Shown here piece after piece: positions 11,039-21,248 of a stretch of 64,000 nt of DNA. Numbering within the stretch: the stretch's first letter is position 1; each line of letters opens with the position of its first letter. This stretch comes from Burkholderiales bacterium (GTDB lineage Bacteria > Pseudomonadota > Gammaproteobacteria > Burkholderiales > UBA6910). The stretch is taken from positions 271,947 through 335,946 of the forward strand of contig BPKG01000004.1 in the NCBI GenBank assembly GCA_026005015.1, written 5' to 3'. The notes below the pieces were generated by a model. The model did no database searches, was not told the origin of the DNA, and saw only the letters and a list, made by a program, of their open reading frames with translations. The position numbers and the translations under genes are program-made.

Positions 11039-13028
11039 CCACGGTGAAGCCGAAGTGCTTGAAGAGGTCCCCGGCGGGCGCCGATTCGCCGAAGGTGTCG
11101 ATCCCCACCACCGCGCCTTCGATCCCCACGTACTTGCGCCAGTAGTCGGTGACACCGGCTTCCACCGCCACCCGGGGTACACCCCTGGGCAGCACCGCTT
11201 CCCGGTACTGGGGATCCTGGCGATCGAACAGGGAGGTGCAGGGCATGGAGACCACCCGCACCGGGAGGCCCTCGCCGGCAAGGGCTTTCTGGGCGCCCAT
11301 GGCGAGGGACACTTCCGAGCCGGTGGCGATGAGCACGCAGCGGGGCGCTCCCCCGGGCGCCTCCGCAAGCACGTAGCCCCCGCGCCGCACCCCCTCCAGG
11401 GCGGCCGCGTCCCGGGTCTGGAACGGAACGTTCTGCCGGGAGAGGAGGAGCGCCACCGGCCCGTCCCGGCGCTCGACGGCCCGCACCCAGGCCGCCGCGG
11501 TCTCCACCGTGTCGCACGGCCGCCACACCTCCATGTTGGGGATGAGCCGCAGGCTCGCCGCGTGCTCGATGGGCTGGTGGGTCGGCCCGTCTTCGCCGAG
11601 ACCGATGGAGTCGTGGGTCAGCACGAACACCGCGTGCGCCTTCATCAGGGCCGCCATGCGCAAGGCGTTGCGGGCGTAGTCGGAGAACACCAGGAAGGTG
11701 CCGCCGTAGGGGATGAACCCGCCGTGCAGGGCCAGCCCGTTCATGATGGCGGCCATGCCGAACTCCCGCACGCCGTAGTGGATGTAGTTGCCGCCGTCCT
11801 TGCGGGTGACCGGCTTCGAGCCGGACCAGTTGGTCAGGTTCGACCCGGTGAGGTCCGCCGAGCCGCCGATCAGCTCCGGAAGCAGCGGCCCCAGCCCCTC
11901 GAGGGCGTTCTGGGACGCCTTGCGGGTGGCGATGGTCTCGGCCTTCTCGTGGGCCCGTTGCAGCAGCGCCTCCACGTGGGCGCTCCAGTTTTCCGGCAGC
12001 TCGCCCCGGATGCGCCGCTCGAACTCGGCCGCTTCCCGGGGATAGGCTTTGCGGTATTCGGCGAATTTGGCGTTCCACTCCGCCTCCAGCCTCGCCCCCT
12101 TTTTCCTGGCGTCCCAGGCCTCGTACACCTCCTTGGGAATCTCGAAGGGCCCGTAGTGCCAGCCGATGTGGGGCCGGGTGGCGGCCACCTCGGCCTCTCC
12201 CAGGGCCGCCCCGTGCACGTCGTGGCTTCCGGCCTTGTTGGGCGCGCCCATGCCGATCACCGTCTTGCAGCAGATGAGGCTGGGCTTGTCCGTGACCGCC
12301 TTCGCTTCCTCGATGGCCCCCTGGATCGCCACCGGGTCGTGGCCGTTCACGTTCGGCACCACGTGCCAGCCGTAGGCCTCGAAGCGCTTGGGGGTATCGT
12401 CGGCGAACCAGCCTTCCACGTGCCCGTCGATGGAGATGCCGTTGTCGTCGTAGAAGCAGACGAGCTTGCCGAGCCCGAGGACCCCCGCCAGCGAACACGC
12501 CTCGTGGGAGACGCCCTCCATCAAGCAACCGTCGCCCAGGAACACGTAGGTGTAATGGTTGACGATGTCAAAGCCCGGACGGTTGAATTCCGCGGCCAGC
12601 ACCTTTTCCGCGATGGCCATGCCCACGGCGTTGGCCAGTCCCTGACCCAGGGGGCCGGTGGTGGTCTCCACCCCGGGCGTGACCCCGTATTCCGGGTGGC
12701 CCGGCGTCTTCGAGTGCAGCTGGCGGAAGCGCTTGATCTCCTCCATGGGCAGGTCGTAGCCCGTGAGGTGCAGCAACGCGTAGAGCAGCATGGAGCCGTG
12801 GCCGTTGGACAGAACGAACCGGTCCCGGTCGGGCCACTTGGGATTGGCCGGATTGTGGCGCAGATGATGGATCCACAACACCTCGGCGATCTCGGCCATG
12901 CCCATGGGCATGCCCGGGTGGCCGGACTTGGCCTTCTCCACCGCGTCCATGGCCAGCGCCCGGATGGCGCTGGTCAGGTTCTTGAAAACCGGTGCCTCGA
13001 AATCCTTGAAGCGCGCCTTGGCACTCAT
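11004..13028 (-). CDS. tkt: transketolase
   Basis: This 674-residue thiamine-diphosphate enzyme moves two-carbon units between sugar phosphates in RuBP regeneration. It has the N-terminal substrate histidine context [11 protein letters not shown], the ThDP motif [18 protein letters not shown] with a downstream DDNGIS, the pyrimidine-domain [18 protein letters not shown], and a C-terminal domain ATGSEVSLA. Length is typical. It appears to be the first gene of tkt-gap-pgk-pyk-fba. Its last codons and stop are duplicated downstream. Confidence 0.95.
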   Translation of the reverse strand: MSAKARFKDFEAPVFKNLTSAIRALAMDAVEKAKSGHPGMPMGMAEIAEVLWIHHLRHNPANPKWPDRDRFVLSNGHGSMLLYALLHLTGYDLPMEEIKRFRQLHSKTPGHPEYGVTPGVETTTGPLGQGLANAVGMAIAEKVLAAEFNRPGFDIVNHYTYVFLGDGCLMEGVSHEACSLAGVLGLGKLVCFYDDNGISIDGHVEGWFADDTPKRFEAYGWHVVPNVNGHDPVAIQGAIEEAKAVTDKPSLICCKTVIGMGAPNKAGSHDVHGAALGEAEVAATRPHIGWHYGPFEIPKEVYEAWDARKKGARLEAEWNAKFAEYRKAYPREAAEFERRIRGELPENWSAHVEALLQRAHEKAETIATRKASQNALEGLGPLLPELIGGSADLTGSNLTNWSGSKPVTRKDGGNYIHYGVREFGMAAIMNGLALHGGFIPYGGTFLVFSDYARNALRMAALMKAHAVFVLTHDSIGLGEDGPTHQPIEHAASLRLIPNMEVWRPCDTVETAAAWVRAVERRDGPVALLLSRQNVPFQTRDAAALEGVRRGGYVLAEAPGGAPRCVLIATGSEVSLAMGAQKALAGEGLPVRVVSMPCTSLFDRQDPQYREAVLPRGVPRVAVEAGVTDYWRKYVGIEGAVVGIDTFGESAPAGDLFKHFGFTVENVVKAVKSVL

Positions 13029-13051
13029 GCCTTGCTCCTTGGCGTTACGGT

Positions 13052-13179
13052 GAGGGATCCGGACGGGGCCCGGGCCCCGAGTCGCACTCCGAACGGCCCA
13101 GGCCGGGATCTGCGCCGAAGGGCGCTGATTATCGCCGACCCCTCATCCCCTAGGCAACGACACCCCCGCCGGATCCCTC
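13052..13179. repeat. inverted-repeat pair in the tkt leader region
   Basis: GAGGGATCCGG (13052-13062) and its exact complement CCGGATCCCTC (13169-13179) flank 106 bases in the 235-base spacer between tkt and ntrX. It may be a small mobile-element remnant or a leader structure. No other feature was seen in the spacer. Confidence 0.35.
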
Positions 13180-13263
13180 GTGCGCGAGAAATTATGGGTG
13201 GCGGGCGCAGAGGAGAAAATCGAATGTTTTTATGGTGGGTATAACGACCGGGCGTCGGCGCGG

Positions 13264-14526
13264 TCAATCCTCGCCGCGGCCGGGAATGCGAATCCCCAAC
13301 TGCTTCAGCTTGCGATAGAGGTGGGTGCGCTCGAGCCCCACCTTGTCCGCCACCCGGGAAATGTTGCCCTCTTCCCGGGCGATGTGGTGCTCGAAGTAGA
13401 TCTGCTCGAAGCGCTCCCGGGCCTCCCGCAGGGGTAGATCCAGCGGGATCGGGAAGGGCTGCGCCGGGCCATCCGGGCGCGGCAGCAAGCGCTCGATCTC
13501 CTCCGCGGTGATCTCCGGGCCGAGGGCGGCGTGGGCGGCGGAACGGATCACCCCGTTCAGTTGCGCCAGATCGCCGGGCCAGCGGGCGTTGCGCAGCAGG
13601 TTGAGCGCCCCGGTGGACAGGGTGCGCACGGGCACCTCACCCGCCTCCACGCACTGGGAGAGGAGCATGCGAGCGATCTCGGGGATGTCTTCCCGGTGAT
13701 CCTCGAGGGCCGGCACCGGGACAGTCAGCGCCGAGAGCAGCTCGTAGAGCTTGGCGTCGAACTGGCCTTGGCTCACCAGGGCAGCCAGGTTGTTGCGGGC
13801 GCTGGCGCACACCAGCCGGACGTTGTAGCGCTCCAGCTTGGCCGCGTGGATCAGCAGGCCCTTCTGCTCCAGGCGGCTCAAGTCCGCCACCTCCCGCAGG
13901 AACAACACGCCGTCGCGGGCCTCGGCCAGCAGGTCGACGGCCGGATCGATGAGGCGGGCGCCGTTCTCCAGCGCCACCCAGGGGGTGTTGGGGCGGTGCA
14001 GGAAGCGGGCGCACAGCTCCACCGGCGACCCCGGCGGGCCGAGGAGCAGCACCGGCGAGCGCAGGTTCGCCACCTGCTCCAGGCGGCGGCGCAGCTCGGC
14101 CACCACGGGCGAGCGGCCCAGGGCCAGCAGGGAAAGGGGCGGGGCGGGCTCGCTCTTGCCCCGCTGCAGGGCGCGCCCGACGGTGGCGAGCAGCTTCTGC
14201 ATGGCGATGGGCTTTTCCAGGAAGTCGAAGGCGCCGATACGGGTCGCCTCCACCGCCGTGTCGATGGTGGCGTGCCCCGACATCATCACCACGGGCATGG
14301 TGAGCAGCCCCCGGCTGGCCCACTCCTTGAGCAGCGTCACCCCGTCGGTGTCGGGCATCCAGATGTCCAACAGCACCAGGTCGGGGCGCATGCGGTTGCG
14401 GATGTCCCGGGCCTGGCTGGCGTTCTCCGCCAGGCGCACCCGGTAGCCCTCGTCCTCCAGGATCTCGGACAGGAGCTCCCGGATGCCCACCTCGTCGTCC
14501 ACGATCAGGATCTGGCTGGGTCCCAT
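13264..14526 (-). CDS. ntrX: NtrX-like response regulator with degenerate AAA+ domain
   Basis: This is a 420-residue regulator. A receiver domain (residues 1-120) has the acidic pocket VDDE and phospho-acceptor Asp54 in LLDIWMPD. A central sigma-54-type AAA+ region (about 140-340) follows, then a Fis-type helix-turn-helix at the C-terminus (NISRVADKVGLERTHLYRKLKQLGI). The central domain lacks the Walker A lysine (GPPGSPVEL replaces GxxGxGKE), a good Walker B acid pair (LFLREV), and any GAFTGA loop. It therefore probably cannot drive sigma-54 open-complex formation by ATP hydrolysis. It is paired with ntrY immediately upstream. Confidence 0.85.
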   Translation of the reverse strand: MGPSQILIVDDEVGIRELLSEILEDEGYRVRLAENASQARDIRNRMRPDLVLLDIWMPDTDGVTLLKEWASRGLLTMPVVMMSGHATIDTAVEATRIGAFDFLEKPIAMQKLLATVGRALQRGKSEPAPPLSLLALGRSPVVAELRRRLEQVANLRSPVLLLGPPGSPVELCARFLHRPNTPWVALENGARLIDPAVDLLAEARDGVLFLREVADLSRLEQKGLLIHAAKLERYNVRLVCASARNNLAALVSQGQFDAKLYELLSALTVPVPALEDHREDIPEIARMLLSQCVEAGEVPVRTLSTGALNLLRNARWPGDLAQLNGVIRSAAHAALGPEITAEEIERLLPRPDGPAQPFPIPLDLPLREARERFEQIYFEHHIAREEGNISRVADKVGLERTHLYRKLKQLGIRIPGRGED

Positions 14527-14534
14527 GGCCCGCC

Positions 14535-16691
14535 TCAGGAAGCCACCCGCCCCACGGCCATGCCCGCCTCGGCTACGGCGAGGGCCGGCAGCTCGATGGT
14601 GATGCGCGCCCCCCGGGGAGCGAGGTTTTCGATGCGCACTTTGCCGTCGTGGGCTTCGACGATTCTTCTCACGATGGCGAGCCCCAGTCCCGTGCCCTTG
14701 GGCTTGGTGGTAACGTAGGGTTCGAAGGCGCGGCGCACCACCTCCTCCGGAAACCCCTGGCCGTTGTCCAGCACCGACAGGGTCACCGTGCCGTCTTGCG
14801 CCCGGGTCGCCAGGGTGATCTGGGGCCGCGTCGCCTCCGCCGTGGCGTCCTGGGCGTTGCGCAGCAGGTTGTGGATCACCTGCCCCAACTGCTCCGCGTC
14901 GCCCATCACCAGGGGGAGCTGCGGCGCCAGGTCGACCCGGATAGCGGGCGCCGCCGCCTCGTAGAGGGGCAGAATGTCGTTGACCAGCCGGTTGATGTCA
15001 AGGGGCGCGCGCTTGATCTCCGGAAGCCGGGCGTAGCGGCTGAAAGCGTCCACCATGGTCTTCATGGCCGCGACCTGGGCGACGATGGTGCGGGTCGCCC
15101 GGGCGAGCACCTCCGCGTCGCGCCCGGTAAGCTTGTCCGCCAGCTTGTGCTGCAGCCGCTCGGCGGCGAGCTGGATGGGGGTGAGGGGATTCTTGATCTC
15201 GTGGGCCAGCCGGCGCGCCACCTCGCCCCAGGCCGCCTCCCGCTGGGCCTGGATCAGGTCGGTCACGTCGTCGAAAACCACCACGTAGCCGCTCGCCGCC
15301 ACTTCCGGGAGCCGCGTGCCCCGCGCGAGCAGCACCTGGGTGCCGGAGGCGAGGGGTCGCTCCACCTGGCGCTGCCAGCGCTCCTCCTGGGATTGGGCGA
15401 ATTCGCGCGCCACCGTCTCGACGAGAGGGGCGAGCTCCGGAAAGCGCTCGGCGATCTCGGCGTAGGTCAGGCCGACGAGGGCCTCCGCGTCCACCCCCAG
15501 GATGCGCGCCGCGCTGCGGTTGGCGGAGCGCAGCCGTCCCTCCTTGTCGAAGGCCACCACGCCCGAGGACAGGTTGGCGAGCAGGCTCTCCAGGTAAGCC
15601 TTGGCGCCTTCCACCTCGGCCTGCTTGCGCAGGGCCTCCGCCCGGGCCTCGGCGAGCTGCTGGGTCATGGCGTTGAACGAGGCCATGAGGATGCCCATCT
15701 CGTCCCGGCTCTGCACCGGGTGGCGGCGGCTGAAGTCCCCCTGGGCCACCGCCCGGGTGCCTTCAGCCAGCAGCCCCAGGGGCGCCGCCAGCCGCTCGCT
15801 CAGGATGAAAGCCAGGGCCAGCGCCGACAGCAGCGACAGCAGCAGCGACAGGGTCAGGGTCACGCGGTACAGGCGCTTCAACCCGGTGCGCGCCAGCAGC
15901 AGCTCCTGGTAGTCCTGGTAGACCGCCTGCACCGACTCCGCGTCCTGCCTGAGCTGGGTCGGCACCGGCTGGATGAGCTGCAGCACCCGCACGTCCTCTC
16001 CCGGCAGGAGCACGTTCACCGGCATCAGCACCCGCAGCACCATGCCCCGGTCGGGCAGCCGCTCCACCGCCGAGTACGCCTTCTGCAACCGCACCTGCCG
16101 CAGCACGGCGGCGTCGGGAAAGTGGGGCAGCAGGGCCGCGCTGGCGCCGGTGGAGAAGGCGAGGAGCTTTCCCCGCTGGTCGAACAGGGACACTTCGAAC
16201 AATCCCGTCTGCTCGCGCAACTGGTTGAGCAGCTCCAGGGGCTCGCGGCCGGGCTGTTCGGCGAGCACCAGGGAGAGATTCACCGCCGCCGCGTTCATGT
16301 CCTTGAGCATGTTGTCGAGGGCGGTACGGCCCAGGTTGAGGCCGCCTTCCAGCGCCCGCTCGACCCGCACGTCGAACCACGACTCGATGCTCTTGGTGAG
16401 GAACTGGACCGAGACCACGTACACCAGCGCCCCCGGCACCAGCGCCATGAGGGTGAAGAGCGCGAGCAGCTTGAAGGCCAGCCGCGAGCCGAACACGCCC
16501 CGGCGCAGCTTCTTCACCAGCCGCGCGAGCTGCGTTCCCACCACCAGCAGCAACAGGACCACGAGCGCCCCGTTCAGCGCCAGCAGCAGCGGATACTGGT
16601 CGGCGAAAAGGGCGCTGTTGCGGCTCGCGGTGGCGAGGAGATAGAGCAGCACCGCGCCCAGCCCGATGACGATGACCACCAGGTACTTCAC
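14535..16691 (-). CDS. ntrY: NtrY-like membrane sensor histidine kinase
   Basis: This 718-residue kinase has hydrophobic segments near residues 5-25, 35-58 and 70-95. A periplasmic region follows, then another membrane helix near 285, a HAMP linker, a PAS domain (about 370-470), the H-box motif RRLAHEIKNPLTPIQ, and an ATPase domain with N-box HNLLRNAQDA and G-box GTGLGLAIV. NtrY-NtrX pairs are linked to nitrogen metabolism, redox and respiration in different proteobacteria, so the signal is unknown here. Its stop is 8 bases from the ntrX start. Confidence 0.9.
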   Translation of the reverse strand: MKYLVVIVIGLGAVLLYLLATASRNSALFADQYPLLLALNGALVVLLLLVVGTQLARLVKKLRRGVFGSRLAFKLLALFTLMALVPGALVYVVSVQFLTKSIESWFDVRVERALEGGLNLGRTALDNMLKDMNAAAVNLSLVLAEQPGREPLELLNQLREQTGLFEVSLFDQRGKLLAFSTGASAALLPHFPDAAVLRQVRLQKAYSAVERLPDRGMVLRVLMPVNVLLPGEDVRVLQLIQPVPTQLRQDAESVQAVYQDYQELLLARTGLKRLYRVTLTLSLLLSLLSALALAFILSERLAAPLGLLAEGTRAVAQGDFSRRHPVQSRDEMGILMASFNAMTQQLAEARAEALRKQAEVEGAKAYLESLLANLSSGVVAFDKEGRLRSANRSAARILGVDAEALVGLTYAEIAERFPELAPLVETVAREFAQSQEERWQRQVERPLASGTQVLLARGTRLPEVAASGYVVVFDDVTDLIQAQREAAWGEVARRLAHEIKNPLTPIQLAAERLQHKLADKLTGRDAEVLARATRTIVAQVAAMKTMVDAFSRYARLPEIKRAPLDINRLVNDILPLYEAAAPAIRVDLAPQLPLVMGDAEQLGQVIHNLLRNAQDATAEATRPQITLATRAQDGTVTLSVLDNGQGFPEEVVRRAFEPYVTTKPKGTGLGLAIVRRIVEAHDGKVRIENLAPRGARITIELPALAVAEAGMAVGRVAS

Positions 16692-16719
16692 GGGCGCCTC
16701 CTGCGGGCGGCGGCGCGGC

Positions 16720-17313
16720 TCACGGCATGAACCTCCACTGGTACCAGTCGGACTCGATCGCCCAGTCCCGGGTGGTGAGGGAGCTCACTTGAAACGGCGG
16801 CGGCAGCCGGGCGGGATCCAGGCGCATGCGCACCGCCGCCCGGTACACCACGCCCCGCTCGAGGGCTCGGCCGTCCAGCACCCGCCAGCCCCGCACCCGC
16901 CCCGCCCAGCGCAGCGCCGCCTCCAGGCTGTCGGCCACATGGGTGCCCTGATCGTCGGACACCTCGTACTGGCGCGTGAGGGGGACGTAGGAGAGCCGCA
17001 CCGAATGCTCGCCGCCCGCGATGCGCTTGCCGAACCAGTACCTGCGCGGGCGCGACACTTCCACGTCCACCACGAAATGGACCGGCACGCCCTTGCTCAG
17101 GGCGGTAATGACGACGGGATTGAGGGAGATGGCGAAATCCGCGTTCAGGACGTAGCCGCTGCCCGCTTGCACCAGCTCGGCCGAATTCACCTCGATCGCC
17201 TCGGCCCCGGCCGCGGCGGCAGCGGCGAGGAGCAGGCAGGCGGCAAGCGCCCCGCGCCACGGACGCCCCTCAGCCCAGGGCCGGTTCAGCGCTTCCCTTA
17301 CCGAGCAGGGCAT
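16720..17313 (-). CDS. DUF4390 family exported protein
   Basis: This protein of about 197 residues has an N-terminal hydrophobic export signal ending near AAAAAAGAEA, and a beta-rich domain matching the DUF4390 pattern that sits between rsmB and ntrY in betaproteobacteria. Conserved-looking stretches are VHFVVDVEVSRPRRYWF and RLSYVPLTRQYEV. The ATG at 17313 overlaps the end of rsmB by 44 bases. Longer upstream frames add an implausible 56-residue lead. Function is not known; the position suggests expression with rsmB and ntrYX. Confidence 0.8.
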   Translation of the reverse strand: MPCSVREALNRPWAEGRPWRGALAACLLLAAAAAAGAEAIEVNSAELVQAGSGYVLNADFAISLNPVVITALSKGVPVHFVVDVEVSRPRRYWFGKRIAGGEHSVRLSYVPLTRQYEVSDDQGTHVADSLEAALRWAGRVRGWRVLDGRALERGVVYRAAVRMRLDPARLPPPFQVSSLTTRDWAIESDWYQWRFMP

Positions 17314-18565
17314 AGAAAAATCCGTCCTGGGAGGCGTCGGGGAAAAGCTGCCGCATGCCGGACTCGGCGCCCGGCAGCGGCAGGAGCCGGGCGTCGCCGT
17401 GCCGCTCGAGGAACGCGCCGATGACGCCCTGATTCTCCTCGGCGAACACGGAGCAAGTGACGTAGAGCAATTTACCACCACTGTCCAGGACCCGCCACAC
17501 GCCGTCCAGGATACGCCCCTGCTCGGCGGCGAACCGGGGAAGATCGGCGGCGCGTCTCAACCACTTGATGTCGGGATGGCGCCGCACGACCCCCGAGCCG
17601 CTGCAGGGCACGTCCGCCAGCACCCGCTGGAAGGGCCGGCCGTCCCACCAGCGTTGCGGGTCCGCGCCATCGGCGCACAGGAGGCTTGCCGAAAGCCCCA
17701 GGCGGGCAAGGTTGGCCTCGACCCGCTTCAGCCGCTCCGGGTCCCGGTCTAGGGCCACCAGCGCCACGTCCGCGTGCTCGAGGAGGTGGGCCGCCTTGCC
17801 CCCCGGGGCGCTGCAGGCGTCCAGCACCCGCATCCCGGGCTGCGGGTCCAGGAAGGCGGGCGCGAGCTGGGCTCCCAGGTCCTGCACCGACACCCAGCCT
17901 TCGGCAAAGCGCGGCAGCCGCTCCACCGGCACCGGCCGCTCCAGCAGCACTCCCGCGGGCGGCACCGGGCGGGCTTCGAGCCCCGCCTCCGTGAGCAGCG
18001 CCAGGTACCCCTCCAGGGTCGTGCGCCGCAGGTTCACCCGCAGGCCCATGGGCGGATGCCCGTTGCCGGTCTCGAGCAGCGCCCGGTAGCGCCCGGGATA
18101 CTGGATCTTCAGCGCCTCGATCCACCAGCGGGGATGGGAGTAGCGGGCGCTCTCGTCGTCGGCCACGGCGCTCCTCACCAGCTCCGCCGAGCGGCGCTGG
18201 AAGGCGCGCAACACCGCGTTGGCGAACCCGCGCGCCCCCTGCCCTGCCAGCTCGCCCGCAAGTCCCACCGCTTCGCTTACCACGGCGTGGGGCGCCGCCC
18301 GGGTGGCATGGAGCTGGTACAGAGCCACCAGGAGCAAGGCCCGAAGCCGCTGCGGGCGGGGGGCCTTACGCGCGAGCCGCTCGAGGACCGCGGCGAGCAG
18401 CCCGTAGTGGCGCAGGGTGCCGTAGGCCAGATCCTGGGCGCGGGCCCGCTCGGCCCCCGCCAGATCTTTCCGCCGGTCCAAGGCGAGGGGCAGCGCCGTG
18501 GAGAGACTCTCGCCCCCGAGGACCCGCGCCACCGCTTCGGCGGCCACCCGCTGGGCTTCGCGCAT
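17270..18565 (-). CDS. rsmB: 16S rRNA m5C967 methyltransferase RsmB
   Basis: This 431-residue SAM-dependent methyltransferase modifies cytosine 967 of 16S rRNA. It has an N-terminal NusB-like RNA-binding domain (residues about 5-135) and a Rossmann methyltransferase domain. The latter has the SAM motif DACSAPGGKAAHL, the release cysteine motif DVPCSGSGVVRR and the nucleophile cysteine motif YVTCSVFAEEN. It follows fmt closely, as is common in proteobacteria. Confidence 0.93.
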   Translation of the reverse strand: MREAQRVAAEAVARVLGGESLSTALPLALDRRKDLAGAERARAQDLAYGTLRHYGLLAAVLERLARKAPRPQRLRALLLVALYQLHATRAAPHAVVSEAVGLAGELAGQGARGFANAVLRAFQRRSAELVRSAVADDESARYSHPRWWIEALKIQYPGRYRALLETGNGHPPMGLRVNLRRTTLEGYLALLTEAGLEARPVPPAGVLLERPVPVERLPRFAEGWVSVQDLGAQLAPAFLDPQPGMRVLDACSAPGGKAAHLLEHADVALVALDRDPERLKRVEANLARLGLSASLLCADGADPQRWWDGRPFQRVLADVPCSGSGVVRRHPDIKWLRRAADLPRFAAEQGRILDGVWRVLDSGGKLLYVTCSVFAEENQGVIGAFLERHGDARLLPLPGAESGMRQLFPDASQDGFFYALLGKGSAEPALG

Positions 18566-18583
18566 CGTCCCGAGACTCCCGCT

Positions 18584-19513
18584 TCAGCCGCCCAGCCGCT
18601 CCCCGGGCTGCAGGGGGAAGCCCCGCAGGAACTCGGCCGCGGGCAAGCGCCGCCCGCCCGGGCGCTGCAATTCCAGGATCCGCAGCGCCCCCGAGCCGCA
18701 GCCCACCACCAGGCCTTCCGCGTTCGCCTGGAGCACCCGACCGGGCGCGCCCCCTGGAGCTTCCACCGGCCGAGCCCGCCACAGCTTGAGGGCCGTGCCT
18801 CTGGCGGAGGTGGCGGCTCCCGGATGGGGGCTGAACGCTCGCACCTGGCGCTCGATGAAAGCGGCCTCCCGGCTCCAGTCGATGGCGGCTTCCTCCCGGG
18901 CGATCTTGGGGGCGTAGCAGGCCCCCGCCTCATCCTGGGGCGTGGGGCGCAGCTTCTCCGCTTCCAGGGCGTCCAGAGCTTCCACGATACATTGGGCCCC
19001 CAGGGCGGCCAGCTTGCCGGTGAGGCTGCCCGCGGTATCGTCCGGGGCAACGGGCAGGGCCCGCTGGAGCAGCACCGGGCCGGTGTCCAGGCCCTCGTCC
19101 ATCTGCATGATGGTAATGCCCGTTTGCTCGTCCCCGGCGAGGATGGCTCGTGGGATGGGCGCGGCGCCGCGCCAGCGGGGGAGGAGGGAGGCGTGGATGT
19201 TGACGCAGCCATGGCGCGGGATCTCTAGGACCGCGCGGGGGAGGAGCAGGCCGTAGGCCGCCACTACCAGCACATCCGGCGCCGCCTCCACCAGCGCCTG
19301 CTGGACCGCCCCATCCCGCAGGGTCTGGGGCTGGAGCAACGCGAGCCCCGCCTCCTGCGCCAGTCGCTTCACCGGGCTTGGGGCGGGCTTGAGGCCCCGA
19401 CCTGCCGGCCGGTCCGGCTGGGTCAATACCAGCATGACCCGGTGTCGGGAGCGCAGCAGCGCCGCCAAGGCGGTCGCCGCGAATTCGGGCGTGCCGGCGA
19501 AAACGAGATTCAT
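18584..19513 (-). CDS. fmt: methionyl-tRNA formyltransferase
   Basis: This 309-residue enzyme formylates initiator Met-tRNA using 10-formyltetrahydrofolate. It begins MNLVFAGTPEFAATAL, has the catalytic asparagine-histidine segment CVNIHASLLPRWRGAAPI, and has a C-terminal tRNA-binding domain from about residue 205. It sits between def and rsmB, the usual pairing with deformylase. Confidence 0.95.
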   Translation of the reverse strand: MNLVFAGTPEFAATALAALLRSRHRVMLVLTQPDRPAGRGLKPAPSPVKRLAQEAGLALLQPQTLRDGAVQQALVEAAPDVLVVAAYGLLLPRAVLEIPRHGCVNIHASLLPRWRGAAPIPRAILAGDEQTGITIMQMDEGLDTGPVLLQRALPVAPDDTAGSLTGKLAALGAQCIVEALDALEAEKLRPTPQDEAGACYAPKIAREEAAIDWSREAAFIERQVRAFSPHPGAATSARGTALKLWRARPVEAPGGAPGRVLQANAEGLVVGCGSGALRILELQRPGGRRLPAAEFLRGFPLQPGERLGG

Positions 19514-19547
19514 GGGGGAATCTCCCGGTCCCGGACCGGGGCCGGGC

Positions 19548-20051
19548 TCACATGACCTTGCGCTGCTGCTTGCGCAGCTTGGCCAGGATGCGGTTCTGCT
19601 TGAGGCGCGAGAGGTACTCGACGAAGACCTTGCCCTGCAGGTGGTCCATCTCGTGCTGGATGCACACGGCGAGCAGGCCCTCCGCGTCCAGGGTGAAGGA
19701 TTTGCCCTGCGGGTCCAAGGCCCGCACGGTCACCCGCTCGGCCCGCTGCACCCGCTCGAAAATGCCGGGCACCGAAAGGCAGCCCTCTTCGATCTCCGAC
19801 ACGCCGCTCTTCGCCAGGATCTCCGGGTTGATGAGCACCAGCAACTGATCCCGGGTCTCGGACACGTCGATGGTGATCACCTGCAGGTGAACGTCGATCT
19901 GGGTGGCAGCGAGCCCGATGCCTGGGGCGGCGTACATGGTCTCCGCCATGTCCTGGACCAAGGCCCGGATGGAATCGTCCACCAAGGCGACCGGGGCCGC
20001 TTTCTTGTGCAGCCGAGGATCGGGGTACTGCAGGATTTGCCGGATCGCCAT
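19548..20051 (-). CDS. def: peptide deformylase
   Basis: This 167-residue metallo-enzyme removes the N-formyl group from nascent proteins. All three signature motifs are present: [18 protein letters not shown] and [12 protein letters not shown] (the HExxH-type metal site). It is the first gene of the def-fmt-rsmB-DUF4390-ntrYX run, with its own promoter candidate at 20073-20103. Confidence 0.95.
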   Translation of the reverse strand: MAIRQILQYPDPRLHKKAAPVALVDDSIRALVQDMAETMYAAPGIGLAATQIDVHLQVITIDVSETRDQLLVLINPEILAKSGVSEIEEGCLSVPGIFERVQRAERVTVRALDPQGKSFTLDAEGLLAVCIQHEMDHLQGKVFVEYLSRLKQNRILAKLRKQQRKVM

Positions 20052-20072
20052 AAAATCTTGCCGATTGAATGG

Positions 20073-20103
20073 ACTATATGGAGAATTTAATCTAAAGTGT
20101 CAA
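20073..20103 (-). promoter_or_regulatory. sigma-70-like promoter for def
   Basis: On the minus strand TTGACA (20103-20098) is followed after 19 bases by TATAGT (20078-20073), about 20 bases from the def start. The spacing is slightly long. The rest of the divergent spacer to the LysM gene has no clear feature. Confidence 0.4.
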
Positions 20104-20179
20104 CTGGAAGCCAGCCGTCCGCCCCTCTTTACTCCGCCGGCGGGGGAGGCGCCAGCCCATCGAAAAAGGCGAAGCCGCT

Positions 20180-21214
20180 ATGCATAAGAGCATTATATCC
20201 CTGTTTTTGTTTCCTTGTTTCCTCCTTTGGCTGCCCGCCAAGGGCGTCCAGGCCCAGCCCCTACAGCTCGTCCCTGACGCCCCGGACCGGTACGTGGTCC
20301 AGAAGGGCGACACCCTGTGGGCCATCTCCGGCCGCTACCTCCAGAGCCCGTGGCGCTGGCCCGAGCTATGGGGGATGAACAAGGAACAGATCAAAAATCC
20401 CCACCTGATCTATCCGGGCGACGTGCTGGTGCTGGACCGCCGCGGCCCGGCACCCCGGCTCTCCAAGGAAATGGAGACGGTGAAGCTCTCTCCCCGGGTC
20501 CGGGTGGAGCCCAGCACCCGGGAGGCCATTCCCACCATCCCGGCGAGCGCCATCCGGCCGTTCTTGGCCAAGCCTCTGGTGGTGGACGCCCAAGGACTCC
20601 ATGGGGCGCCCCGCATCGTCGCCATGCAGGAGGGGCGGGTGATCGCCTCCGCCGGCGACCTGCTGAGCGTCGCCGGCCTGCCCCAGGGCCAGGGCCTGCT
20701 CTGGGACATCTACGAGCTGGGGGGTGCCTTGAAAGACCCGGGAACTGGAGAAATCCTGGGCCACGAGGCGGTGCATCTGGGGACGGGCCGGATCGTGCGC
20801 CATGAACCCGCGGCCACGGTGGTGGAGGTGGTGGATTCCAACCAGGAGATCCTTCTGGGGGCCCGGCTGGTGAAAGCCGTCGAAATGCCTTACATCAACT
20901 TCGTACCTAAGGCGCCCCAGCGCCGGATCTCCGGTTTCGTCATCTCCACCTACGGCGGGAGCACCGAGGCGGGCCCCACCGCCGTCGTGGCCATCAACAA
21001 GGGCAAGCGGGACGGCCTGGAGCTTGGGGACGTGCTGAAGGTGCGGGCGGGCCAAGGCCGGGCGACGGTGGAGCGGGGGCGCTCGGCGGAGGCCGCCCCT
21101 GACCAGAGCATCGGGTTGATCATGGTGTTCCGCACCTTCGACCGGGTGTCCTACGCCATGGTGATGCAGGCGAACCGCCAAGTGGCGCCTCTGGACACGA
21201 TCGAAAACCCTTGA
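20180..21214 (+). CDS. exported LysM peptidoglycan-binding protein
   Basis: This 344-residue protein has a signal peptide (residues 1-25, hydrophobic ISLFLFPCFLLWL, cut after VQA). A LysM domain follows at about 37-85 (YVVQKGDTLWAISGRYL, ending IYPGDVLVL). The remaining 250 residues have no recognised catalytic motif. LysM binds N-acetylglucosamine-containing glycans, so the protein probably sits in the periplasm or outer envelope. A LysM gene just before dprA and divergent from def is a common betaproteobacterial arrangement. Confidence 0.85.
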   Translation: MHKSIISLFLFPCFLLWLPAKGVQAQPLQLVPDAPDRYVVQKGDTLWAISGRYLQSPWRWPELWGMNKEQIKNPHLIYPGDVLVLDRRGPAPRLSKEMETVKLSPRVRVEPSTREAIPTIPASAIRPFLAKPLVVDAQGLHGAPRIVAMQEGRVIASAGDLLSVAGLPQGQGLLWDIYELGGALKDPGTGEILGHEAVHLGTGRIVRHEPAATVVEVVDSNQEILLGARLVKAVEMPYINFVPKAPQRRISGFVISTYGGSTEAGPTAVVAINKGKRDGLELGDVLKVRAGQGRATVERGRSAEAAPDQSIGLIMVFRTFDRVSYAMVMQANRQVAPLDTIENP

Positions 21215-21248
21215 GCGACGGCAGGGCCGCGACCGGGCGATTTCGCCC

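Noticed and set aside
13052..13179. Insertion sequence flanked by 11-bp inverted repeats
   Set aside because: Only 106 bases lie inside, with no coding capacity and no target-site duplication seen. It is listed only as an inverted-repeat pair.
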